64,000 nucleotides of DNA from Defluviicoccus sp964460955. Its GTDB lineage: Bacteria > Pseudomonadota > Alphaproteobacteria > Rhodospirillales > Defluviicoccaceae. This document shows positions 34,587-42,679 of the stretch, piece after piece; position 1 is the stretch's first letter; the number at the start of each line of letters is the position of its first letter. The translations under genes and the position numbers were made by a program. Below the pieces are notes generated by a model. The model did not search any database. It was not told the origin of the DNA and was given only the letters and a program-made list of their open reading frames with translations. Location of the stretch: NCBI GenBank assembly GCA_964460955.1, contig CAYWRP010000007.1, positions 25,164 through 89,163 of the forward strand. The letters run 5' to 3'.

Positions 34587-34973
34587 CATTCGCCGCGCAT
34601 GGCTGTGCAAGGAGTTGTCGAATCGCTTGTGGTGACTCGACAGCCAATGGCGAAAATACACGCCCAACGCGGACCAATCCCCTTCGTTGAACGTGATGTC
34701 GAAATTCCGCAGCATGTCATCGGCCTCGTCGAGCAGGCGGCGGTGTTCGGCCTTGTGCTTGACGTAATCCGGAAATGCCAGCTCGCGCATCGCCCATTCC
34801 TCGTTTTGGAAATGTTCTTGCGCGCAGTGAATAAGTCCCTGGATGCAGTCGCGGACGGCGCGGCGGTCGGCGGCGCGGTCGAGCGCCCGCGACAACGCGT
34901 CCCACCGGGCCGCCATGACCTTATGGTCTCGCTCAAGCAGCATGATCGCGTTGCTCGGATGCGCATTCGCCAT
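34572..34973 (-). CDS. Hemerythrin-domain protein
   Basis: A 133-aa single-domain hemerythrin. The iron ligands are H17, H54 and E58 (HFQNEE), H73 and H77 (HKAEH), H114 and D119. GGAGG is seven bases before the ATG. It is only distantly similar to the 163-aa hemerythrin at 497-988, so they are not a recent duplication. A role in oxygen binding or iron/NO handling is possible; nothing in the context decides this. Confidence 0.88.
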   Translation of the reverse strand: MANAHPSNAIMLLERDHKVMAARWDALSRALDRAADRRAVRDCIQGLIHCAQEHFQNEEWAMRELAFPDYVKHKAEHRRLLDEADDMLRNFDITFNEGDWSALGVYFRHWLSSHHKRFDNSLHSHARRMKKGA

Positions 34974-35087
34974 CCGACATCCTCCGACGGTGATTGCCGC
35001 AAAAGAGACGCGTCAACCTTCGCGATTCCCAGCCTCCTGGCCCAAATCCTGGGGCGAATTTGGGAAGGAAACTGCCTGGAGTCAATG

Positions 35088-36428
35088 TCAGGCCGCCAGG
35101 CCGGTTCGCGCGGTGATTTGTCCAGCCCTGTTGAGGAATCCCCGGTTGATCGGGCTGTGCGGTTTCAACGCCAATCGTTCGTGGGCGAGCGCTTCGGCCG
35201 TCTGCCGCATGCCGCCCCTGATCGCCGCCTCGGTCAGCGTCCAGTCGATGATATCCCGCTGGGCGTGGCTTCCGCCGAAGCTGTTGGCAATGTATCGCGC
35301 GCGGTACAGCCGTTCGACGGCGACAGAGTAGTCTCCCCGCCAGAACGCGACGAACCCCTCGATAAGCGGCAGCCCCGTCGTCCGGGCCCAAATGCGCGGT
35401 CTCGTTCGCCGCGGCGCATCCTCGCGGTAGAGGTCGATCAGGCGGTCGATCTCGCCGCCCCATCCGGCGCCAAGATACGCCATGACCGCATGCCAGTCGT
35501 TGAAGGGGTACAATCGGCCGTCGGCGTGCGGGCGCCAGCATTCGGCGACCTCGACCCAGCGGTCGCCGACATCGTGGCCGGCGAGATGGACCCGCCAGAG
35601 CAGCGCCGAGGCGTCCACCAAATCAACCGGGAGTGGGCTCCTGTCGCCGCGCACCCGGTTCTCATACAGGTCCATCACCGTTTTGATCTGTCCCAGATCG
35701 AGATGGAACAGTGCCTTATGCCACCAGTTATGGATCTTGAAAAGATTGTCATCGCCAGACCAGTGGGGCTCGCGCACCCGCATCCAGGCGATACCCTCGT
35801 CGGCGCGGCCCTGCATTTCCATGACGTGGGCGACCGCGTGGTGCGCCCAGCAGTCAAGCGGTTCACGCGCCACCGCTTCCCGGCCCGCCGCCTCGGCACG
35901 GGCATAATCGCCGCATTCCTCCAGGCCGAAGGCATGCATGCCAAGCACGATCGAATAGCCCGGCCGATCCGCCGACCATTTCGGCAGAGCCCTGGCGATG
36001 CGGTCGCGAATGTTGCGCGCATTGGCGCGGAAGAAGTCCGACAGGTGGCCGATCTGCAGGCCGACGAGATCGTGCGGATGGCGCATATTGTGCGCGTCGA
36101 GCGCCAACGCGGCGTCGGTCCAGTTGTTGGCCAGCAGATGGTCAAGAGCCGCGATGTGCGACTTCTCGCGATCATTCAGAGGCAGCATTCTCGCGGTTGC
36201 GACGGTGGCCCGCGCTTGCGCCGTTGCCTCGGGTTCCACGGCGATCGCGAAAAGATAGGCCTTGAAGATATGCGCCATCGCGAAACTTGGCGCGATTTCG
36301 ATGGCGCAGTCGGCCAACGCGACCGGATCACCGCGATAAATATTCAATGCCAGGACGGCCTCGTCGAATGGTTCGACGGCGTCCGCCGTGGCCCCGGACA
36401 GCGTATTGCCTTGACGGTCGGTAAACAT
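35088..36428 (-). CDS. TPR-containing protein, TTC38-like
   Basis: A 446-aa soluble helical protein with tetratricopeptide-like repeats. The strongest match is to the TTC38 family segment WAHHAVAHVMEMQGRADEGIAWM followed by DNLFKIHNWWHKALFHLDLG. GAGGGAG precedes the ATG at 36428. The family has no known function and is scattered in bacteria and eukaryotes. It diverges from the truncated catalase. Confidence 0.85.
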   Translation of the reverse strand: MFTDRQGNTLSGATADAVEPFDEAVLALNIYRGDPVALADCAIEIAPSFAMAHIFKAYLFAIAVEPEATAQARATVATARMLPLNDREKSHIAALDHLLANNWTDAALALDAHNMRHPHDLVGLQIGHLSDFFRANARNIRDRIARALPKWSADRPGYSIVLGMHAFGLEECGDYARAEAAGREAVAREPLDCWAHHAVAHVMEMQGRADEGIAWMRVREPHWSGDDNLFKIHNWWHKALFHLDLGQIKTVMDLYENRVRGDRSPLPVDLVDASALLWRVHLAGHDVGDRWVEVAECWRPHADGRLYPFNDWHAVMAYLGAGWGGEIDRLIDLYREDAPRRTRPRIWARTTGLPLIEGFVAFWRGDYSVAVERLYRARYIANSFGGSHAQRDIIDWTLTEAAIRGGMRQTAEALAHERLALKPHSPINRGFLNRAGQITARTGLAA

Positions 36429-36526
36429 GTCAATCTCCCTCGAGTGATACCAATTTTGCCTCTTGTTTCCGGGCCTCCGGAACCGCTGCGGCTTCGAAGG
36501 CTGTGTGGGAATGATATGGACCGACG

Positions 36527-37415
36527 CCGAATGCGGCAGTGTCCCGTGTGGGTCAACGCCAAGGGTGAGAAGTTCTGGGTCAAGTACCACTTCAAGACTG
36601 ACCAGGGCATTAAATGCCTGACCCAGGAAGAGGCCGACCGCCTGGCAGGCGCCGACGGCGATTATCACCACCGCGATCTTTACGAGGCGATTCAGCGAGG
36701 CGACTATCCGAGCTGGACTTTGAACATGCAGATCATGCCATTTGCGGACGCCGAGACGTATCGGATCAACCCGTTCGACCTGACCAAGGTCTGGCCGCAC
36801 GAGAACTACCCGCTTTTCGATGTTGGCAAGCTGACCCTCGATCGCAATCCGACCGACCACCACACCGAGATCGAGCAAGCCGCCTTCGAGCCCAATAACC
36901 AGGTGCCGGACACCGGATTCAGCCCGGACAAGATGCTGCTCGCCCGCGTATTTTCCTATGCCGACGCGCACCGGGCGCGCCTTGGCGTCAACTATAAGCA
37001 GATCCCGGTGAACAGGCCGCAATGCCCAATTCATAGTTACAGCAAGGATGGCGTGATGCGGGTGCAGAACGTCGCCGATCCGGTTTACGCCCCCAACAGC
37101 AAGGGCGGTCCACGGGCCGATCCCGAGCGCTATCCCGAGGCAGCCACCTGGAGCGCCGAGGGCGAGTTCGTGCGCAATGCCTACACCGTACGCCGGGACG
37201 ATGACGACTTCAGCCAACCTCGCGACCTGATCCGCAAGGTGATGGACGAGGCCGCGCGCGACCGGTTGGTCTCCAACGTCGTCGGGCACCTGTCGAAGGG
37301 AGTTACCGAACCGGTGCTCGAGCGCGCCTTCCAGTACTGGCGCAACATCGACCAGGAGACCGGCGACCGCATCGCGCGTGGCGTCAGAGCCGGCATGGGG
37401 GCCGCGGCGGAATAG
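36527..37415 (+). pseudogene. 5'-truncated monofunctional heme catalase
   Basis: The frame encodes the C-terminal part of a clade-3-like catalase, beginning at the segment equivalent to VNAEGERFWVKFHF (here VNAKGEKFWVKYHF). The proximal heme tyrosine region RVFSYADAHRARLG, HYNQ-like NYKQIPVN and the C-terminal helices are intact. The N-terminal 180 or so residues, with the distal histidine, asparagine and substrate channel, are absent. It cannot be an active catalase as read. The break is just after the start of the divergent TTC38-like gene, so insertion or deletion there removed the 5' half. Confidence 0.88.
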
Positions 37416-37425
37416 CCATCAGGCA

Positions 37426-37470
37426 TATCCCGCCGCATCGGAAGGCCCTTCAATTCCATGTGGCGGGATA
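37426..37470. terminator. Inverted repeat between convergent catalase remnant and pstS
   Basis: TATCCCGCC (37426-37434) and its exact complement (37462-37470) flank 27 bases that can extend the stem. It lies between convergent genes. There is no T-run, so its action as a terminator is uncertain. Confidence 0.4.
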
Positions 37471-37509
37471 CGCGAACGCTGATCCGCCCGACGCGGTGTG
37501 TAGGCCCCG

Positions 37510-38589
37510 TCAAATCCCGTCGATCTTCAATAGGCTGCGGACGGCGACGTCCTGCGGCAGCGGCACGAAGCCGAGATTGACGGCATAAGACTGGCCATTG
37601 GTCAGCGCCCAGGTGGCGAAGTCCTTGACCGCCGCCTTTTTCCGCTCGTTCGGATACGTGTCATAGAGAAGCAGCCACGTATAGGTGACGATCGGGTAGG
37701 CCGCCTCGTCCTCCGGATCGGCGATGAACTGGCGCAGGTTTTCCGGCATCTGGTCCGCCGTCGACTTGAGCGTGACCTGCGCCTCGCCGAGGCCGGGGCG
37801 CACAAACCGCCCCGCCTTGTTCTCCATCGTCGCCATCGGCAGGCCGAGGAGCTGGGCGAACTCGTAGCCGATGTAACCGATCGCCCCGTCGCTGATTTTG
37901 ATCCGCTGCGCGACACCCTCGTTGCCGGGCGCCAGCATGGTATTGCCGGGCCAGTCGACCAGCTTACCGACCCCGGGCCCGGCGACGCGGAAAGCGGTGC
38001 TCACCGCGCTGAGATGATTGGTGAAGGCGAAGGTGGTGCCGCTGCTGTCCTGGCGCGCGACGAGATGGATCGTCCGATTGGGCAGCTCGAGGTCGGGGTT
38101 GGCGTCCTGGATCAGCGGGTCGTTCCACTTGGTGATCTTGCCGAGGAAGATGTTCGCGTAAACCTCGCGCGGCAAGCGCAATTCGCCCTCCAACCCCTGG
38201 ATGTTATAGGCGAGGACGACGATGCCGGCGGTCGCCGGCACCATGTGGGCGCCCCTGTCGACGCGCGCCAGTTCCTCGTCGGTCATCGCGGCGTCGCTCG
38301 CCCCGAAGTCGACGGAGCCGGCGATGAACTGGCTGACCCCGGCGCCGCTACCGACCGGCTCGTAGGTCACCCAGACGCCGGGATTATTCGCCTGATACTC
38401 CTCCACCCACCTCTGGTACAGCGGATCCGGAAAGGTGGCCCCGGCGCCACGCACCCAGAGCTGCCCGGCCGGCGGTGGCTCGACGCGGGCCTGGGGTTTT
38501 TGCGGTGCCTGCTCCTCGCCACACGCCCCCAGTGACAGCGATGCAACGACCATTGCCGCCAACGCAAAGGCTTTATTGATAGACCGCAT
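37510..38589 (-). CDS. pstS: Phosphate-binding periplasmic lipoprotein (PstS family) in ars operon
   Basis: A 359-aa PstS-like protein. A lipoprotein signal ends in LGAC near residue 23. The phosphate-binding segments are RGAGATFPDPLYQRW, GSGAGVSQFIAGSVDFGASDAAM and RQDSSGTTFAFTNHLS. No pstC, pstA or pstB follows. It is the last gene of an arsenic operon, 73 bases after acr3. PstS homologues in ars islands are thought to favour phosphate over arsenate or to bind arsenate for sensing; which applies here is unknown. Confidence 0.92.
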   Translation of the reverse strand: MRSINKAFALAAMVVASLSLGACGEEQAPQKPQARVEPPPAGQLWVRGAGATFPDPLYQRWVEEYQANNPGVWVTYEPVGSGAGVSQFIAGSVDFGASDAAMTDEELARVDRGAHMVPATAGIVVLAYNIQGLEGELRLPREVYANIFLGKITKWNDPLIQDANPDLELPNRTIHLVARQDSSGTTFAFTNHLSAVSTAFRVAGPGVGKLVDWPGNTMLAPGNEGVAQRIKISDGAIGYIGYEFAQLLGLPMATMENKAGRFVRPGLGEAQVTLKSTADQMPENLRQFIADPEDEAAYPIVTYTWLLLYDTYPNERKKAAVKDFATWALTNGQSYAVNLGFVPLPQDVAVRSLLKIDGI

Positions 38590-38662
38590 TTCGTTACCCT
38601 CCGATCCCGCGGTTCCAATGATGAGCGCCGTAGTCGATGTTGGTTTGGATCTCGATAGATTA

Positions 38663-39751
38663 TTAAGCCGTTCGTTCGTACCAGCCCTTGGTGGCGTTGG
38701 TGATCTTCACCACCGATAGCATCACCGGCACCTCGACGAGGACGCCGACGACGGTGGCCAGCGCGGCGCCGGAGTTGAAGCCGAACAGGACGATGGCGGT
38801 AGCGACGGCGAGTTCGAAGAAGTTTGAGGCACCGATCAAGGCCGACGGCGCGGCGACGCAGTGGGCGACGCCGAATTGCCGGTTGAGCAGGTAGGCGAGG
38901 CCCGAATTGAAATAAACCTGGATCAGGATCGGGATCGCCAGCAGCAGGATGATCAAGGGCTGGGCCAGGATCTGCTCGCCCTGGAAGCCGAACAGCAGGA
39001 CCAGCGTCGCCAAAAGCGCGACCAGCGAGACCGGATGCATCGCTTTCAGCGTCTTCTGCAGCGCCGCCTCGCCGCGCCGCAGCAGGGCACGGCGCCACAG
39101 CTGGGCGATGATCACCGGAATGACGATGAACAGCACCACCGAGATCACCAGGGTATCCCAAGGCACGACGATCGCCGACAGCCCCAGCAACAAGCCGACA
39201 ATGGGCGCGAAGGCGACGACCATGATCGCATCGTTCAGCGCCACCTGGCTCAGCGTGAAGTGCGGCTCGCCGTCGCACAGGTTCGACCAGACGAACACCA
39301 TTGCCGTGCAGGGCGCGGCGGCAAGGATGATCAGGCCGGCGATGTAGCTGTCGATCTGGTCCGCCGGCAGGTAGGGGCGGAACAGCCAGCCGATGAAAAG
39401 CCAGCCCAACAGCGCCATCGAGAACGGCTTGACCGCCCAGTTGATGAACAGGGTGACGCCCATGCCGCGCCAGTGTTCCTTGACCTGATGCAGCGCGGCG
39501 ACGTCGATCTTCAACAGCATCGGGATGATCATCAGCCAGATCAGCACCGCCACCGGCAGGTTGACCTGCGCCACCTCGGCGCCGCCGATCGCCTGAAACA
39601 CTGCCGGGAACCAGTGGCCGAGCGCGATGCCAGCGATGATGCAAAGCGCGACCCAGACCGTCAGGTAGCGCTCGAACATGCCGAGCCCACCACGGGCGGC
39701 GCGGTTTTCCGGTGTTTCCGCCGCCGGGGCGGTCATTTCTTCTGAGGTCAT
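38663..39751 (-). CDS. acr3: Arsenite efflux transporter, Acr3 family
   Basis: A 362-aa membrane protein with about ten helices that exports arsenite by proton antiport. Acr3 signature regions include CTAMVFVWSNLCDGEPHFTLSQVALNDAIM and LIGASNFFELAVATAI. CTGGAG precedes the ATG at 39751. It lies between an arsenate reductase gene and pstS on the same strand. Confidence 0.95.
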   Translation of the reverse strand: MTSEEMTAPAAETPENRAARGGLGMFERYLTVWVALCIIAGIALGHWFPAVFQAIGGAEVAQVNLPVAVLIWLMIIPMLLKIDVAALHQVKEHWRGMGVTLFINWAVKPFSMALLGWLFIGWLFRPYLPADQIDSYIAGLIILAAAPCTAMVFVWSNLCDGEPHFTLSQVALNDAIMVVAFAPIVGLLLGLSAIVVPWDTLVISVVLFIVIPVIIAQLWRRALLRRGEAALQKTLKAMHPVSLVALLATLVLLFGFQGEQILAQPLIILLLAIPILIQVYFNSGLAYLLNRQFGVAHCVAAPSALIGASNFFELAVATAIVLFGFNSGAALATVVGVLVEVPVMLSVVKITNATKGWYERTA

Positions 39752-39814
39752 GTTTTCTCCAGATCGATAGATTTAGGACGGCAGCGCCCCGCAAACGGGC
39801 GAGGCCGCGTGTCG

Positions 39815-40342
39815 CTACGGCGCGGCGGCTGTTGTATCGGTATCGGTGCTCATGGTGCCGATCTCGTCGAGGCGCTTTTGCAGGCTGAGCTTGTCGAGCG
39901 ACGCCAACGGCAGGTTGGCGAAAATGCTGATCCGCTGCGTGAGCATACGCAGGGAGTCGGCAAAGGCGGCGCGCTTGACCGCTTCCAGCCCTTCTACCGC
40001 CGCCGGATCGGGGAGGCCCCAATGCGCCGTCATCGGCTGCCCCGGCCACACCGGGCAGACCTCGTTGGCCGCGTTGTCGCAAACAGTGAAGACGAAATCG
40101 AGCCGCGGCGCATCCGACCCGGAAAACTCGGCCCAGTCCTTGGAGCGCAGGCCCTCGGTCGCGTAGTTTTGGTTCTTCAGCAGATCCAGCGCGTACGGGT
40201 TGACGCGACCGACGGGATGGCTGCCGGCGCTGAACGCCTTGAACCGATCCTGCCCGTGGCGATTGAGCACGCACTCCGCCAGGATGCTGCGCGCCGAGTT
40301 GCCGGTGCAGAGGAATAAAACGTTGTACCTACCTTCGGCCAT
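39815..40342 (-). CDS. arsC: Arsenate reductase, low-molecular-weight phosphatase type
   Basis: A 175-aa thioredoxin- or glutaredoxin/mycothiol-coupled arsenate reductase with the P-loop CTGNSARS (C12). The second redox segment FTVCDNAANEVCPVWPG gives two more cysteines. The C-terminal 25 residues exceed the usual core. It is unrelated in fold to the other arsC in this operon. It is 18 bases after that gene and 63 before acr3. Confidence 0.93.
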   Translation of the reverse strand: MAEGRYNVLFLCTGNSARSILAECVLNRHGQDRFKAFSAGSHPVGRVNPYALDLLKNQNYATEGLRSKDWAEFSGSDAPRLDFVFTVCDNAANEVCPVWPGQPMTAHWGLPDPAAVEGLEAVKRAAFADSLRMLTQRISIFANLPLASLDKLSLQKRLDEIGTMSTDTDTTAAAP

Positions 40343-40360
40343 TGGCTCTTCCTCCCGCTC

Positions 40361-40765
40361 TTACCGCGCTTCGACCGGCGTGCCGTCTTCCTTGACGAAC
40401 GGCTTCCGTTGCGGGTTCGGGAGGATTTCCAGGACCGCTTCGGACGGCCGGCACAGCTTGACGCCGAGATCGGTGACGACGATCGGCCGGTTGATGAGGA
40501 TCGAGTGTTCCATCATCGCGTCGATCAGCGCATCGTCGCTGAGTTCAAGATTGTCGAGGCCAAGCTCGGCGTAGGGCGTCCCCTTCTCGCGTAGCAGCGC
40601 GCGCGGCGTAATGCCCATGCGGGCGATCAAGTCGACCAGCTCAGTCCGGGTCGGCGGTGTCTTCAGGTATTCGATCACCGTCGGCTCCTCGCCGGAGTTG
40701 CGGATCATCGCCAGCACGTTGCGCGACGTCCCGCAGTTCGGATTGTGGTAGATCGTCGTCGTCAT
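40361..40765 (-). CDS. arsC: Arsenate reductase, glutaredoxin-coupled type
   Basis: A 134-aa arsenate reductase of the E. coli plasmid R773 type. The catalytic cysteine is C11 in HNPNCGTSRN; the arginines in the ILINRPIVV and LCRPSEAVLE region bind arsenate. It uses glutathione and glutaredoxin. The ATG at 40765 has GGAAGGGA upstream. The arsR frame runs into this gene for 125 bases. Confidence 0.95.
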   Translation of the reverse strand: MTTTIYHNPNCGTSRNVLAMIRNSGEEPTVIEYLKTPPTRTELVDLIARMGITPRALLREKGTPYAELGLDNLELSDDALIDAMMEHSILINRPIVVTDLGVKLCRPSEAVLEILPNPQRKPFVKEDGTPVEAR

Positions 40766-41087
40766 CGCGGTCCCTTCCCTGTCCATAGCCGCAGATTTCC
40801 GGATGACCGCCGCAGCAGTCCTCGGTGAGGAATGCCACCAGGCGGCGGGTGCCTTCCACATCGACGGCGTAGAAGATGCGCCGATCGCGCCGCCAGGAAC
40901 GCAGCAGCGCCGCCCGTTCCAGCGCCGCGACATGGTGCGACAGCGTGGACGCGGGCAACCCCAGCGCCTCGGCGATCTCGCCCGCCTGCAGTCCGGTCGG
41001 GCCGCGCCGCACCAGGAGGCGGAAAATCGCCAGCCGGCTTTCCTGCGCCAAGGCGCCGAGCGCCGTTACGGCTTCCTTATCTTCCAT
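40641..41087 (-). CDS. arsR: ArsR-family arsenic-responsive repressor with run-on C-terminus
   Basis: The first 100 residues are a complete ArsR repressor: winged helix with LPASTLSHHVAALERAALL, and a C-terminal metal site with C91, C92 and C99 in EDCCGGHPEICG, like the Acidithiobacillus-type C-terminal site. The frame then continues for 48 unusual residues (poly-Asp, then low complexity) while overlapping arsC. In another frame a stop at 40762-40764 would overlap the arsC ATG, so a one-base frameshift near codon 100 is likely, either real or a sequencing error. Confidence 0.88.
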   Translation of the reverse strand: MEDKEAVTALGALAQESRLAIFRLLVRRGPTGLQAGEIAEALGLPASTLSHHVAALERAALLRSWRRDRRIFYAVDVEGTRRLVAFLTEDCCGGHPEICGYGQGRDRDDDDDLPQSELRDVAQRAGDDPQLRRGADGDRIPEDTADPD

Positions 41088-41096
41088 ATTTCTACA

Positions 41097-41123
41097 ATTA
41101 TAAAATTATCGAATTGATGTCAA
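41097..41123 (-). promoter_or_regulatory. ars operon promoter and probable ArsR operator
   Basis: On the minus strand TTGACA (41123-41118) is followed after 15 bases by TATAAT (41102-41097), with the arsR ATG ten bases beyond. Both hexamers are perfect, the spacing is short. CAATT and AATTG arms inside (41095-41116) form the AT-rich dyad expected for an ArsR operator. The -35 overlaps the stop codon of the preceding methyltransferase gene. Confidence 0.75.
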
Positions 41124-41614
41124 CGGCGCGCGGCCAAGACCCGCTCTTCCAGGCGAATGCGGTACCCGAGCAGCAGCGCGTTGGCGGCGGAAAAGGCGAG
41201 CGCGATCGGCCAAGCGCCGAAGGCGAGCGGCAGGATGGCGATCTCCAGGACGACGATGGCGTAGTTGGGATGGCGCATCCAGCGGTAGGGGCCGCCGCGG
41301 ATCAGCGGTGCGTCGGCGACGGTGATCAGCCGCGTCATCCAGTAGCGGCCCAGGGTGGCGATGGTCCAGACGCGCGCCGCCTGGAGAAGAAAAAACACCG
41401 CGAGCAGAAACGGCGAGACAGGCGCGTTGGCGGGGATCATCAACCACATCGCCGCCAACCAGCCGCCGTGGACGAGGAAAAACAGCGGATAATGCCCGGC
41501 GCCATGCTCGATGCCGCCCTCGGCGCGCAGCCTGGCTTCGTTACGCCGCGACCAGACGAGCTCGGCCAGCCGCTGGACGACGACGAACGCCAGCACGGCG
41601 TCCAGCACCGTCAT
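41120..41614 (-). CDS. Isoprenylcysteine carboxyl methyltransferase-family membrane protein
   Basis: A 164-aa membrane methyltransferase with about four helices. The SAM-binding C-terminal signature is present: IRGGPYRWMRHPNY and then RIRLEER. Members of this family next to type III polyketide synthases (BpsB of Bacillus, SrsB-like) O-methylate alkylpyrones or alkylresorcinols, which I infer here. It is six bases after the polyketide synthase gene. Confidence 0.88.
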   Translation of the reverse strand: MTVLDAVLAFVVVQRLAELVWSRRNEARLRAEGGIEHGAGHYPLFFLVHGGWLAAMWLMIPANAPVSPFLLAVFFLLQAARVWTIATLGRYWMTRLITVADAPLIRGGPYRWMRHPNYAIVVLEIAILPLAFGAWPIALAFSAANALLLGYRIRLEERVLAARR

Positions 41615-41620
41615 CGCCGG

Positions 41621-42679
41621 CTACCGGTCTTCGAAGAGCACGAAGCCGGCGGTGAAGCCGGGGCCGACGGCGCTCGCCAGGGCGGGGCCGCGCAAGGTGC
41701 GCTCGCGCAGGGCGCGCTCGATGACGAACATCACGGTGACCGCCGACATGTTGCCGAAGTCGCGCAGCACGCCGCGCGAATGGTGCAGGTCCTGCTCGCT
41801 GAGGCCCAAGGCTTCGCGGATCGCGTCAACCACCTTGGCGCCGCCGGGATGGCAGAGGAAGCTCTCGATATCGCCGAGTCGACGCCCGGCGCGGCTCAGA
41901 AACGCGTCGACGACGGCGCGAAAGCGGGTGCGGATCAAATCCGGGATCTGGCGCGAAAAGATCACCTCCAGCCCGTCGTCGGCGACCCCCCATCCCATGA
42001 CGTCGAGGGACTGCTCCCAAGTGTGTTCGCCGGTGGCGGCAATCGCCGGCCCCTGCCCCGCCGTCGACAGGATCGCCGCCGCCGCGCCGTCGCCGAACAG
42101 GGCGGTGGCGACGATGTTGCTCGACGAGCGGTCGTTGCGGCGGAAGGTCAGCGCGCACAGCTCGACGACCAGCAACAGCACCCGTGCGCCCGGCGCGGCG
42201 CGGGCCATCGCGGCGGCGCGGGCGAGGCCCAGGGCGCCGCCGGCGCAGCCGAGACCGAACACCGGCAGGCGCCATGCATCGCGGCGGAACGGCAGCCGCG
42301 TCATCAGACGAGCATCCAGGCTCGGCGTCGCGACGCCGGAAGTCGAGATGGCGACGATGCCGTCGACGTCGCCCGCCTCCAGACCGGCCTGATCCAGACA
42401 GCGCCGCGTCGCCACTTCCAAGAGATCGATGGCATGGTCGAGGAACAGCGCGTTCTTCTCCGACCAACCGTGGTCGACCTCGTACCAGTCGGGCGGCATG
42501 CAGGAATAGCGGGTATCGATGCCGGCGTTGGCGAACACCGGCAGCATGCGCGCCACCGCCTCCGGATCCTCGCGGAACACCGCGCCGATGCGCCTTTGCA
42601 CTTCGGTTTGCGTGATCGCGTGCTTCGGCACCGCCGTGGCGAGGCAGAGCAGCCGGGCCGGCTCGGTCAAGGTCGTCAC
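41621..42679 (-). CDS. Type III polyketide synthase (chalcone synthase-like)
   Basis: A 352-aa homodimeric condensing enzyme. The triad is complete: C145 in FGLGCAGG, H277 in FLCHPGG and N310 in DFGNMSA. The GFTAGFVLFE end is typical of bacterial alkylresorcinol/alkylpyrone synthases, which extend a fatty acyl starter with malonyl-CoA. The GTG start overlaps the stop of an M16 peptidase gene (GTGA), an unexpected coupling. It is followed by an ICMT-type methyltransferase. Confidence 0.93.
   Translation of the reverse strand: MTTLTEPARLLCLATAVPKHAITQTEVQRRIGAVFREDPEAVARMLPVFANAGIDTRYSCMPPDWYEVDHGWSEKNALFLDHAIDLLEVATRRCLDQAGLEAGDVDGIVAISTSGVATPSLDARLMTRLPFRRDAWRLPVFGLGCAGGALGLARAAAMARAAPGARVLLLVVELCALTFRRNDRSSSNIVATALFGDGAAAAILSTAGQGPAIAATGEHTWEQSLDVMGWGVADDGLEVIFSRQIPDLIRTRFRAVVDAFLSRAGRRLGDIESFLCHPGGAKVVDAIREALGLSEQDLHHSRGVLRDFGNMSAVTVMFVIERALRERTLRGPALASAVGPGFTAGFVLFEDR

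Noticed and set aside
34599..36526. Long upstream extension of the catalase frame
   Set aside because: The frame is open by chance through the antisense of the TTC38-like gene; the translated sequence has no catalase N-terminus, so it does not rescue the truncated gene.
31459..37500. Transposase, integrase or attachment site bounding the accessory region
   Set aside because: No recombinase gene, tRNA target or flanking direct repeat could be found, so I do not call a defined mobile element despite lower GC and the gene remnants.
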